64,000 bases of DNA, from the NCBI RefSeq assembly GCF_000519205.1, contig NZ_JAFB01000013.1, positions 1 through 64,000 on the forward strand, written 5' to 3'. Below are positions 54,704-63,231 of this stretch, one piece after another. This DNA is from Amycolatopsis taiwanensis DSM 45107 (GTDB lineage Bacteria; Actinomycetota; Actinomycetes; Mycobacteriales; Pseudonocardiaceae). A model generated the notes under the pieces. It made no database searches. It was given only the letters and a program-made list of their open reading frames with translations, and was not told the origin of the DNA. The stretch's first letter is position 1. The number at the start of each line of letters is the position of its first letter. Both the position numbers and the translations under genes were made by a program.

Positions 54704-55630
54704 TCAACGGTAGTCGTCTGGATTGGCGTCTTTCTTGTCGCCGAAGTAGGCGTCGGCGAAGAAGGCGCTGCATTGTGGCCGGCTGCCGTCGATATCGGTG
54801 AATCCGTAGTGTTTGGCCAGTTGCCCGGAGGACAGCGATTGCCCGGCCCAGCGGCGTACGTCGGGATCGGCGGCCAGAGCGACGACGGCGCGGCCGATGT
54901 AGCGGGGCGTCTCGGAGATGGCGAACCACGGGTCGTCGGCGACCGCGTCGCGCCAGTTCTCCTCGGTGACGCCGCGGCCCTCCAACATCGCCTCGGACCG
55001 CAGGTACCCGGGGGTCAGCGAGACCGAACTGACGCCGTGCGGTGACAGTTCTTCGTCGAGCGTTTTGCCCAGGCGTGTGATGGCGACTTTGACGATGTCG
55101 AAGAACATGGAGCCGCGGTAGCGGGCGTTGAACATGTCGTCGCCGTCGGTGATCTCGCAGACCAGGCCGCGGCCGCGGCGGACGAGCAGCGGCAGGATGG
55201 TGTGCAGGGTGATCAGGTGTGTCTCCAGGCCGTTGCGCAACGCGCGGAGGCCGTTGTCGAGGTCGTGTTCCCAGAGCGGTTTGGCCCACTCGATCCACTG
55301 GTCGGCGCCCCAGGTGTCGTTGACGAGGACGTCCAGCCGGCCATCCTGCTCCGCGGTGATGCGTGCGGCGAGCTTGGCCACGTCGCCGGGATCGGTGTGG
55401 TCACAGCGCACCGCGATGCCCCGGCCGCCGGCCTTGGTGACCAGTTCCGCGGTGTCCTCGATCGTCTCGGCGCGTCCGATGGGACTGCGCGAGTCCCGGG
55501 TGGTACGCCCGGTGACGTAGACGGTGGCCCCGGCGGCGCCGAGTTCGACGGCCATGCCACGGCCCGCGCCGCGGGTCGCGCCGGTCACCAGCGCCACAGC
55601 GCCACTTAGCTGGTTGTCCACAGTGCTCAT
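54704..55630 (-). CDS. Short-chain dehydrogenase/reductase
   Basis: 308 residues: Rossmann TGATRGAGRGMAVELGAAG. The NNAG equivalent is VLVNDTWGAD, and the catalytic Tyr region is altered: YRGSMFFDIVKVAI takes the place of the usual YxxxK (F-x-x-x-K). The missing Tyr may mean altered or no redox activity. It overlaps the TetR stop (TAATG), so it is coupled to that repressor. Confidence 0.82.
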   Translation of the reverse strand: MSTVDNQLSGAVALVTGATRGAGRGMAVELGAAGATVYVTGRTTRDSRSPIGRAETIEDTAELVTKAGGRGIAVRCDHTDPGDVAKLAARITAEQDGRLDVLVNDTWGADQWIEWAKPLWEHDLDNGLRALRNGLETHLITLHTILPLLVRRGRGLVCEITDGDDMFNARYRGSMFFDIVKVAITRLGKTLDEELSPHGVSSVSLTPGYLRSEAMLEGRGVTEENWRDAVADDPWFAISETPRYIGRAVVALAADPDVRRWAGQSLSSGQLAKHYGFTDIDGSRPQCSAFFADAYFGDKKDANPDDYR

Positions 55631-56235
55631 TAGTGCTCCTTGGGGTCAAGCGGATGTTCTGGGCGGGCCCAGCCCGCCAGTACGGCATCGAGGTCGGCGA
55701 GCAGTCGGGCACGCAGGCCCCCGACAGGGGCAGCCGACCACCGCAGGGTGGTTCCGTTCACCAGCGCGGCCAGGACGCGGGCGGCGACCGGAGCGGGCGG
55801 AGCACCGGGCAACTCGCCGGTGTCCACGGCGCGAATCAGCAGCGATTCGAGGCGTGCCTCGACCGCTGCGTGCAACTCGGCCAGCCGGGCCCGCAGGGTC
55901 TCGTCGGCCAAGTCGGCTCCGAGCTGGGCGAGGTTGTTGGCGGCTGCTTCCGGATCGTCCAGTGGCGCGGCCTGGTTGACCGTCTCGTTCCGGATCGCCG
56001 CCACCGGGTCAGCGGCCTCCCCGGCCGCGGCCGGCGAGCGTGCCGCCTCGATGGCCGCATCGAACAGCGCGACCAGGAGCCCATGCTTCGAGCCGAAGCG
56101 ATGGACCACCGAGCCGGCGCTTACCCCGGCCCGCGCGGCCACATCGGCCAGCGTGAACCGGGGGCCGAGCTGGGCGATGGCCGCCCCTGCTGCGGCCAGC
56201 AACTGCTCGTCAGTGATCTTCCTCGGTCGAGCCAC
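55630..56235 (-). CDS. TetR family repressor
   Basis: 201 residues if the GTG at 56235 is used; a TTG at 56259 would add eight. HTH: TLADVAARAGVSAGSVVHRF, then a TetR C-terminal domain. There is no strong RBS, so it may be leaderless. It is cotranscribed with the SDR gene and divergent from a MerR gene. Confidence 0.85.
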   Translation of the reverse strand: MARPRKITDEQLLAAAGAAIAQLGPRFTLADVAARAGVSAGSVVHRFGSKHGLLVALFDAAIEAARSPAAAGEAADPVAAIRNETVNQAAPLDDPEAAANNLAQLGADLADETLRARLAELHAAVEARLESLLIRAVDTGELPGAPPAPVAARVLAALVNGTTLRWSAAPVGGLRARLLADLDAVLAGWARPEHPLDPKEH

Positions 56236-56294
56236 GCGGGTTATTAAACCATCATTCAATAATGACGAACACGGCGCCGCCGAGTCAGGCTTGT

Positions 56295-56313
56295 ATCTCC
56301 CCCGATGGGAGAT
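56295..56313. promoter_or_regulatory. MerR-type operator
   Basis: ATCTCCC-N5-GGGAGAT is a perfect interrupted palindrome 15 bp before the merR start, typical of MerR operators that sit between -35 and -10. Autoregulation is likely. Confidence 0.65.
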
Positions 56314-56327
56314 GTGAGGGTGGTGGC

Positions 56328-57230
56328 ATGGATGGCGATCCCTGGTTCTCGATCGGCGAGCTGGCCCGGCGGACCGGGCTGACGGTCAAGGCCGTCCGGT
56401 TCTACTCCGACCGCGGCATCGTGACCCCGTCTCGCCGCACCTCGTCCGGTCACCGTCGTTACGGCATCGACGCGCTCGCGCGCCTGGATCTCGTCCGTAC
56501 CCTGCGCGAGCTGGGACTGGACCTGGCCACGATCCGGAGGGTCGTCGACAGCGAAGCCGCGCTGTCCGACGTCGCCGAGACGCACGCCGCGGCGTTGGAG
56601 GTGCAGATCCGCGTGCTGCGGCTGCGTCATGCGGTGCTGACGGCGGTGGCCAGACGCGGATCCACTCCCGAGGAGATGACTGTCATGCACCAGTTGGCCA
56701 CCCTGACCCGGGACGAACGCCACCGCCTGATCGGTGACTTCCTCGCCGCCACCTTCCACGGGCTCGATCACCCCGCATACGCCGGGATCGCCCGCACGAT
56801 GACGCCCGAACTGCCCGACAATCCCGCCGCCGGCCAGATCGAGGCCTGGGTGGAGCTGGCCGAGTTGGCTCAGGATCCGGATTTCCGCGCCGTGATGCGG
56901 CGCATCGCCGAGGAACACGACGCCGCGCGGGCCGACACTGGCCTGCACCGCGACCTGGTCGCGGACATCCGCGACACGGTCGCGCCCGCCCTGAACTCCG
57001 GTATCGACCCGAGCTCGCCGGAGGCCGCGCCCTTCGTGGCTTCCCTCACGTCCCGGCACGGCTCCGAGCAGCTGCTGACCTGGCTGGACATCGTCGACGA
57101 CGCCCGCCGGGAGCGGTACTTCGAGCTGCTCGCCGTGATCAACGGCTGGGCGGCCCCGGAACCTTCGGCCCCGGCACTGAACTGGCTTGCCCAAGCCCTG
57201 CGGGCTTCGGAGCAGCGCTGCATGCCCTGA
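56328..57230 (+). CDS. MerR family regulator
   Basis: 300 residues from ATG 56328. The N-terminal MerR HTH (about 6-75; FSIGELARRTGLTVKAVRFY, SGHRRYGIDALARLDLV) is followed by a long helical C-terminal domain of about 200 residues. That may bind a ligand, as in TipA-like regulators, but it is not a recognised fold. It lies before an oligopeptide ABC operon, yet no operator in that promoter was seen. Confidence 0.87.
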   Translation: MDGDPWFSIGELARRTGLTVKAVRFYSDRGIVTPSRRTSSGHRRYGIDALARLDLVRTLRELGLDLATIRRVVDSEAALSDVAETHAAALEVQIRVLRLRHAVLTAVARRGSTPEEMTVMHQLATLTRDERHRLIGDFLAATFHGLDHPAYAGIARTMTPELPDNPAAGQIEAWVELAELAQDPDFRAVMRRIAEEHDAARADTGLHRDLVADIRDTVAPALNSGIDPSSPEAAPFVASLTSRHGSEQLLTWLDIVDDARRERYFELLAVINGWAAPEPSAPALNWLAQALRASEQRCMP

Positions 57231-57325
57231 TCATCACACAGTGATCCTTGCGCCAGTAGGAGATCTTGACCTGCGCCTGACGGTGGGCTCTACTGATCAG
57301 ACCGGCGTTCTGGGGTTGGAGTGGC

Positions 57326-58831
57326 ATGAAGATCCGAGGTCACGCCGCTGCGCTGGCAGCGCTGCTGGCGGCGCTGCTCGTCCCGGCATGTTCGGCGGGT
57401 TCCACCGCCTCCGTGAGCCAGGGCCCGGACACGCTCGCCGTGGGTTTCTCCGCCGAGCCGGCGAACCTCGACTTCACCCGCACCGACGGCGCGGCCATCC
57501 CGCAGGCCTTGCTGTACAACGTTTACGAGGGCCTGGTCAAGCTCGACGCCAACGGTCGGATCGTGCCGTTGCTGGCCGAGTCGTGGACCGTCACCGACGG
57601 GGTGAGCTACGACTTCCGGCTCCGGCCGGGCGTGAAGTTCAGCAACGGCGCGCCGTTCACCTCCGCCGACGTCAAGTTCTCCATCGAGCGGGTCGCCACG
57701 GACTGGACCATCTCGCTGAAGTCCAAAATGGACGTCGTGGACCACGTCGAGGTGGTCGACCCGCTGCGGGTGCGGGTAGTGCTCAAGCGGCCCAGCAACG
57801 GGTGGCTGTTCGACATGACTTCCCGCGTTGGCGCGATGTTCAGCCCGACCGGCGTTGCCGATCTCGCCAACACGGCCATCGGCACCGGGCCGTACCTTGT
57901 CGCGCAGCGGCGGCCCGGCGATTCCCTCGTGCTGCGACGGAATCCGGGCTACTGGGGAAGCCCGCCCGCCTACGCCACCGTGGTGCTGAAGTACATCAAG
58001 GACTCGACCGCGCTCAACAACGCCTTGCTGAGCAACGGGATCGACGTGATCTCGCAGATCGCCGCGCCCGACTCGGTGCCGCAGTTCGAAAACGACAACC
58101 GGTTCAACGTCCTGGAGGGCACCACGAACAGCGAAGTCGTGTTGTCGTTCAACGGCGCCAAGGCTCCCTTCGACGACGTGCGTGTGCGCCAGGCGCTGAC
58201 GCTGGCGATCGACCGGCGGGCCGTGCTCGCCACCGCGTGGGCGAACCGCGGCACGCTGATCGGCAGCATGGTCCCGCCAACCGACCCGTGGTACGAGGAC
58301 CTTTCGAACTTCTATCCCTACGATCCGGCGCGGGCCAGGGCCTTACTCGACCAGACGGGGCAACGGAACCTGTCGCTCCGGCTGAGGATCCCGAACCTGT
58401 CGTACGCGGTTTCCGCCGCGCAGGTGGTCCAATCGGACCTGGCGGACATCGGCGTGCAGGTGACCATCGAGCCGCTGGACTTCCCCGCGGTCTGGCTCAA
58501 GCAGGTGTTCACCGAACACGATTTCGATCTGTCCATCGTCGCGCACGTCGAGGCGCGGGACATCACGACGTTCGGAAATCCGCGCTACTACTGGGGTTAT
58601 GACAACCCGAGCGTGCGGCAACTGCTGTCCGCCGCCGATTCGGGCACGCCGCAGGAGCAGATCACCGACATGCAAGCGGTGGCCCGGACGATCACCGCGG
58701 AGGCCGCGGCGGACTGGTTGTTCCTGGCGCCCAACATCGTGATCGCGAAGAAGAAGGTGACCGGCCTGGCACCCAACCAGGTCAGCGAGTCCTTCGACCT
58801 CACCGGTCTCGGCCGGGCGGGCGGGTCCTGA
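57326..58831 (+). CDS. ABC transporter substrate-binding lipoprotein (SBP family 5)
   Basis: 501 residues with a lipoprotein signal (AALLAALLVPACSAG, lipid Cys at about 22). The SBP_bac_5 fold covers about 35-500: NLDFTRTDGAAIPQALLYNV, RPGVKFSNGAPFTSADVKFS and RVRQALTLAIDRRAVLATAW. The family binds di- or oligopeptides, nickel and some glycosides. It begins an operon with two permeases and two ATPases; the stop overlaps the next ATG by 1 bp. Confidence 0.92.
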   Translation: MKIRGHAAALAALLAALLVPACSAGSTASVSQGPDTLAVGFSAEPANLDFTRTDGAAIPQALLYNVYEGLVKLDANGRIVPLLAESWTVTDGVSYDFRLRPGVKFSNGAPFTSADVKFSIERVATDWTISLKSKMDVVDHVEVVDPLRVRVVLKRPSNGWLFDMTSRVGAMFSPTGVADLANTAIGTGPYLVAQRRPGDSLVLRRNPGYWGSPPAYATVVLKYIKDSTALNNALLSNGIDVISQIAAPDSVPQFENDNRFNVLEGTTNSEVVLSFNGAKAPFDDVRVRQALTLAIDRRAVLATAWANRGTLIGSMVPPTDPWYEDLSNFYPYDPARARALLDQTGQRNLSLRLRIPNLSYAVSAAQVVQSDLADIGVQVTIEPLDFPAVWLKQVFTEHDFDLSIVAHVEARDITTFGNPRYYWGYDNPSVRQLLSAADSGTPQEQITDMQAVARTITAEAAADWLFLAPNIVIAKKKVTGLAPNQVSESFDLTGLGRAGGS

Positions 58832-59799
58832 TGATCGGCGTGGTTTTCCCGATTCTGCGCCGGGCCGCGATTCTCGTGGCCGGCCTGTTCGTCGCGTCGA
58901 TCGTGGTGTTCGCGTTCATGACCGTGCTGCCCGGCGACCCGGCGCAGGTAGCGCTCGGTATCAACGCCACGCCCGAACTGCTGGCCGAGACCAGGCACGC
59001 CTTCGGGCTCGACCGGCCACTGCCCACCCAGTACCTGAGCTGGCTGGGTGGCGTCCTGCACGGCGACTTCGGCCAGTCCTACGTGACCGGTCAGGCGATC
59101 GGCCCGCAGTTGGTCGACCGGCTGGGCGTGACGCTGTGGCTGGTCGGCGCCGGCATGGTGGTGGCGCTCGTGGTCGCCGTGCCGTTCGGCACGCTGGCCG
59201 CGGCGTGGCACCGCCGTGCCGGTGGCGCGGTGATCTCCGGCCTGTCCCAGCTGGGGATCGCGGTGCCGGCGTTTCTGGCCGGAGTCCTGCTGGTGCAGGT
59301 GTTCGCGGTCCAGTTGCGCTGGTTGCCCTCCGGCGGCTGGACACCGCCCGATGTGGATGCGGGCGAGTTCCTGCGCGGTCTGGTTCTGCCGGCGCTTTCG
59401 CTGGGCCTGGTGCAGGGGGCGGTGCTCACCCGGTTCGTCCGGTCGGCCGTGCTGGACACGCTCGGCCAGGACTACCTGCGCACCGCCCGGTCGAAGGGCC
59501 TGCGTCCGTTTCCGGCGCTGGTGCGGCACGGGCTGCGCAACGCGTCCGTGCCCGTGGTCACCGTGCTCGGCCTGCAGTTGACCACGTTGCTGATCGGCGC
59601 CGTAGTGGTGGAGCGGGTGTTCGTACTGCCGGGGCTGGGCAGCATGCTGCTGGACGCCGTCTCGTCGCGTGACCTGTCGACCGTGCAGGACATCGTGCTG
59701 GTGCTGGTGGTCGCCGTGCTGCTGGTGAACTTCCTGGTGGACGTGCTCTACGTCGTCATCGACCCGCGGTTGCGGGCGGAGCGGAGGGCGCGCGGATGA
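58831..59799 (+). CDS. ABC transporter permease, DppB/OppB type
   Basis: 322 residues, six membrane helices, with the DppB N-terminal MTVLPGDPAQVALG element, and the EAA loop ARSKGLRPFPALVRHGLRNA. Forms a heterodimer with the next gene, which it overlaps by 4 bp. Confidence 0.92.
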   Translation: MIGVVFPILRRAAILVAGLFVASIVVFAFMTVLPGDPAQVALGINATPELLAETRHAFGLDRPLPTQYLSWLGGVLHGDFGQSYVTGQAIGPQLVDRLGVTLWLVGAGMVVALVVAVPFGTLAAAWHRRAGGAVISGLSQLGIAVPAFLAGVLLVQVFAVQLRWLPSGGWTPPDVDAGEFLRGLVLPALSLGLVQGAVLTRFVRSAVLDTLGQDYLRTARSKGLRPFPALVRHGLRNASVPVVTVLGLQLTTLLIGAVVVERVFVLPGLGSMLLDAVSSRDLSTVQDIVLVLVVAVLLVNFLVDVLYVVIDPRLRAERRARG

Positions 59800-60599
59800 A
59801 AAACCTCAGGATCGGCGCCGTGCTGGTCGGACTCGTCGTGCTCGTCGCACTGGTCTCGTTCGTGTGGACCCCGCACGACCCGCTGAAGGTCAACGCCGCG
59901 GTGCGGCTGCTCGGGCCGACGCGCGAGTACTGGCTGGGCACCGACAAGTTCGGCCGGGATGTGTTGAGCCAGATCATGGTCGGCGCGCGGACCACGCTCT
60001 ACGTCGGCGTGATCGCGGTCGGCATCGCGGCGGTGATCGGCACGCCGCTGGGCATCCTGGCCGGCATGACGAAGAAATGGGTCGGCGAACTCGTCATGCG
60101 GGTGAACGACCTGGCGCTGGCGTTTCCCGCGCTGCTGCTGGCGATCATGTTCGGTGCGGTGTACGGCGCGAGCACGGTGACCGCGATGATCGCGATCGGC
60201 ATCGCGACCATTCCGTCGTTCGCCCGGATCGCCCGGTCGGCCACGCTGCAGGTGATGAGCACCGAGTACGTGCTCGCCGCCCGCGCGGCCGGCCGGTCGC
60301 GCCGCTACACCGCGCGCCGGCACGTGGTGCCCAACATCGCGGGGCTGGTGATCGTGCAGAGTTCGGTGTCCTTCGCGATCGCCGTGCTCGCCGAGGCCGC
60401 GCTGTCCTTCCTCGGTTTCGGCACTCGCCCGCCGACCCCGTCGTGGGGGCGGATGTTGCAGGAATCGCAGGAACTGCTGACGGTGCAGCCACGGCTGGCC
60501 CTCGTGCCGGGGCTGGCCATCGCCGTCGCCGTGCTGGGCTTCAACCTGCTCGGCGACGGGCTTCGCGACGTCTTCGATCCGCGACTGGAGGGCCGATGA
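59796..60599 (+). CDS. ABC transporter permease, DppC/OppC type
   Basis: 267 residues. Short N-terminal helix, the family's WLGTDKFGRDVLSQIMVGAR motif, five further helices, EAA loop AARAAGRSRRYTARRHVVPN and C-terminal LGDGLRDVFDPRL. The stop overlaps the ATG of a 33-codon ORF. Confidence 0.92.
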   Translation: MKNLRIGAVLVGLVVLVALVSFVWTPHDPLKVNAAVRLLGPTREYWLGTDKFGRDVLSQIMVGARTTLYVGVIAVGIAAVIGTPLGILAGMTKKWVGELVMRVNDLALAFPALLLAIMFGAVYGASTVTAMIAIGIATIPSFARIARSATLQVMSTEYVLAARAAGRSRRYTARRHVVPNIAGLVIVQSSVSFAIAVLAEAALSFLGFGTRPPTPSWGRMLQESQELLTVQPRLALVPGLAIAVAVLGFNLLGDGLRDVFDPRLEGR

Positions 60600-60697
60600 C
60601 ACCCCTTGTGTCAACCCGCGGCAATCAAGGTGATCACCACGCGCGCCCCGTCGACACGATCGCGGTCGCGCGCAAAGCCGCGAAGGAACAGCGATGA
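60596..60697 (+). CDS. Possible coupled small ORF (33 codons)
   Basis: The 33-codon frame starts with an ATGA overlap on the permease stop and ends with an ATGA overlap on the ATPase start, so it bridges the gap exactly. Its C-terminal half (RPVDTIAVARKAAKEQR) includes the 31-bp repeat. I do not recognise it. It may be a translational-coupling leader or a real microprotein. Confidence 0.35.
   Translation: MTPLVSTRGNQGDHHARPVDTIAVARKAAKEQR
60643..60673 (+). repeat. 31-bp direct repeat, copy 1
   Basis: Identical over 31 bp to 62355-62385 (begins GCGCCCCGTCGACACGATCG). It lies just before the first ATPase gene and encodes RPVDTIAVAR in the small ORF. Confidence 0.9.
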
Positions 60698-61455
60698 CGG
60701 TCCTGGTGGAAGAGCTTTCCGTTTTCGCGGGTGATCGGCCGCTGGTGCGGGAGGTGTCCTTCGAGGTCGGCGAGGGGGAGCGGGTCGGGCTGATCGGCGA
60801 GTCCGGTTCCGGCAAGTCGCTGACCGCGCTGGCGGTCATGGGACTGCTTCCGGAGGAGCTGACGGCGACCGGCTCGGTGCGCCTGCACGGCAACGAGCTG
60901 CTCGGCGCGTCCGAGCGCGTGCTGTCCGGATTGCGTGGTGACCGGATGTCGATGGTGTTCCAGGAGCCGATGACCGCGCTGAACCCGTTGATGCGCGTGG
61001 GTCGTCAAGTCGCCGAATCGATAAAGCTGCATACCCGCATTTCCTGGCGCGCGGCCCGGGACAGGGCGGTTGAGCTGCTCGAATCGGTCCAGCTGTCCGG
61101 CGTTGCCCGCGCCTACCCGCATCAGCTCTCCGGCGGGCAACGCCAGCGGGTACTGCTCGCGATGGCGCTGGCCAACGATCCGGGGTTCCTGATCTGCGAC
61201 GAGCCGACCACGGCGCTCGACGTGACCGTGCAGGCACAGGTGCTGGAACTCATCGTGGCCGGCATCGCCCGCCGCTCGGCCGGGTTGCTGTTCATCACGC
61301 ACGATCTCGCCGTCGTGGCCCGGGTCTGCGAACGCCTGCTGGTGATGCACGACGGCCGGATCGTCGAGCAGGGCACGACCCGTGAGGTGCTCACCGAGCC
61401 GCGGCACGAGTACACCCGTGGGCTACTGGCCGCCTCGGACCTGGAGGCTGCATGA
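60694..61455 (+). CDS. ABC transporter ATP-binding protein, DppD/OppD type
   Basis: 253 residues: Walker A GESGSGKSLTA, Q-loop VFQEPMTALNP, signature LSGGQRQR, Walker B LICDEPTTALDV, switch His in FITHDLAVVA. Paired with the DppF-like ATPase 109 bp later. Confidence 0.94.
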   Translation: MTVLVEELSVFAGDRPLVREVSFEVGEGERVGLIGESGSGKSLTALAVMGLLPEELTATGSVRLHGNELLGASERVLSGLRGDRMSMVFQEPMTALNPLMRVGRQVAESIKLHTRISWRAARDRAVELLESVQLSGVARAYPHQLSGGQRQRVLLAMALANDPGFLICDEPTTALDVTVQAQVLELIVAGIARRSAGLLFITHDLAVVARVCERLLVMHDGRIVEQGTTREVLTEPRHEYTRGLLAASDLEAA

Positions 61456-61564
61456 TCGATAATCGCGAAGCCCTGATCATGCGAGCCGACCGGGTTGGGC
61501 CCCCGCTGTGGCACGCTTTTCCGCCACAACAGGAAAGGGTGTCCCGCAAGACACTGGAGGCCGC

Positions 61565-62338
61565 GTGAAAGGCGTGAACAGCGTGATCGGGGTGCACGAA
61601 GTGCACCGGCGCTACCCGCGGGTTCATGCGCTGCGTGGAATCTCGTTCGAGGTGCACGCGGGGCAGCGCTTCGGCATCGTCGGCGAGTCCGGCTCCGGAA
61701 AGTCCACAATGGTCAGATTGCTGGCGGCGCTGGACCGCCCGAGCGCGGGCGAGATCTTCTTTCAGGGCAAGCGGATCGACGACCTGCCGGAGCGGCGGCT
61801 GGACTTCCTGCGGGCCGAGCTCCAGGTCGTGTTCCAGGATCCGATGGGTTCGCTGGATCCGCGGATGCGGGTGCGCGACATCGTCAGTGAACCGCTCGGG
61901 CGCACGGATTTCGCTCGGGCCGAAGAGTTGCTGGCGGCGGTCGGCCTGCCGCCGGAGGCCGGCGAGCGCTACCCGCACCAGTTCTCCGGCGGGCAACGGC
62001 AGCGCATCTCGATCGCCCGGGCGCTCGCGCCGCGACCCAGCGTGCTGGTGGCCGACGAACCGGTCAGCGCGCTGGATGTCTCGGTGCGCAAGCAGATTTT
62101 GGACCTGCTCGCCGAACTGGTCGAACGGTTCGAGCTGACCCTCGTTTTCGTGTCGCACGATCTCGCCGTGGTGCGCAGGATCTGTGACACGGTCGCCGTC
62201 ATGCGCCGCGGGGAACTGGTGGAACTGGGCCCGGTGGAGAAGGTCTATCGCGAACCCGAGCACCCCTACACCCGGGAGTTGATCGCGGCGGCACCGAACC
62301 TGCGTGCGGAAATCGCTCGCCTGAAGGGACGGACCTGA
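61565..62338 (+). CDS. ABC transporter ATP-binding protein, DppF/OppF type
   Basis: 257 residues from GTG 61565 (GGAGG 6 nt upstream; the frame is open further 5' but unsupported). Walker A GESGSGKSTMV, VFQDPMGSLDPRM, signature FSGGQRQR, Walker B LVADEPVSALDV, switch FVSHDLAVVRR, and the HPYTRELIAA C-terminal motif of the peptide-transporter branch. Confidence 0.93.
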   Translation: MKGVNSVIGVHEVHRRYPRVHALRGISFEVHAGQRFGIVGESGSGKSTMVRLLAALDRPSAGEIFFQGKRIDDLPERRLDFLRAELQVVFQDPMGSLDPRMRVRDIVSEPLGRTDFARAEELLAAVGLPPEAGERYPHQFSGGQRQRISIARALAPRPSVLVADEPVSALDVSVRKQILDLLAELVERFELTLVFVSHDLAVVRRICDTVAVMRRGELVELGPVEKVYREPEHPYTRELIAAAPNLRAEIARLKGRT

Positions 62339-62354
62339 CTTGATCGCCGGTGCA

Positions 62355-62385
62355 GCGCCCCGTCGACACGATCGCGGTCGCGCGC
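62355..62385 (+). repeat. 31-bp direct repeat, copy 2
   Basis: Identical to 60643-60673, 17 bp after the second ATPase gene and 52 bp before the SDR start. It is in frame with the SDR gene and again encodes RPVDTIAVAR, so a GTG at 62350 could extend that protein by 29 residues. Confidence 0.9.
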
Positions 62386-62436
62386 GAACTCGCGGCAGAA
62401 AGGGAGCACGATGAGCGGGAAGCCGGAGGAACGAGC

Positions 62437-63192
62437 ATGAACTACGAGAAGATGTTCCGGCTGGACGGCCGGCGCGCGGTGGTGCTCGGCGCGGGCAGCG
62501 GCATCGGCCGGGTGGCGGCCAAGGCGCTTGCCGCGCAGGGCGCCGAGGTCGTCTGCGCGGATCGGGACCTCGCCGCCGCCGAGGAGACCGCGGCCGGCTC
62601 CGCCTACCGGATCGACCTGCTCGAACCGGGCGCGGCCGAACGCGCGGCGAGCGAACTCGGCGAGGTGGACGTCGTGGTGCTCACCGCGGGCATGAACGTG
62701 CGCAAGCGGCTGCTCGACTACCGCCGGGAAGAGTTCGACCAGGTGATCGCGCTGAACCTCGGTGCGGCGTTCGACGTGGTGCGGGCGTTCGGCGCGGGTA
62801 TGGTCGAACGAGGCAGGGGCAGCATCATCGGCTTCTCGTCGATTCGCGGGAGCACGACCGAACCCGGTCAGGGGCCGTACGCGGCGACGAAGGCGGGGCT
62901 GATCCAGCTGCTGCGCACGGCCGCCGCGGAGTTCGGCCCGGCGGGTGTGCGGGTGAACGCGATCGCGCCCGGTGTGGTGGAAACCCCGCTCACCGAGCAG
63001 ATCAAGAAGGTCCCGGAGTGGTACGCGGCGTACGCGGCCAAAAGCGCGCTCGGGCGGTGGGCCCGCGCCGACGAGCTCGCCGGCGCCGTGGTCTACCTCG
63101 CGTCGGACGCCGCGAGCTTCGTGACCGGCGCGGTACTCGCCGTGGACGGCGGGTGGACGGCCGTGGACGGCAGGTACCTGCCACCCGAATGA
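62437..63192 (+). CDS. Short-chain dehydrogenase/reductase
   Basis: 251 residues from ATG 62437 (GGAGGAACGAGC upstream). Rossmann GAGSGIGRVAAKALA, VVLTAGMN (NNAG region), Ser in GFSSIRGS, YAATKAG as YxxxK, and the C-terminal AVDGGW. Probably oxidises or reduces an imported substrate; it lies between the importer and an amidase. Confidence 0.92.
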   Translation: MNYEKMFRLDGRRAVVLGAGSGIGRVAAKALAAQGAEVVCADRDLAAAEETAAGSAYRIDLLEPGAAERAASELGEVDVVVLTAGMNVRKRLLDYRREEFDQVIALNLGAAFDVVRAFGAGMVERGRGSIIGFSSIRGSTTEPGQGPYAATKAGLIQLLRTAAAEFGPAGVRVNAIAPGVVETPLTEQIKKVPEWYAAYAAKSALGRWARADELAGAVVYLASDAASFVTGAVLAVDGGWTAVDGRYLPPE

Positions 63193-63231
63193 CGGCTCGG
63201 GAGTTGAGCACGCGGACACGGAAGGGAGTCG

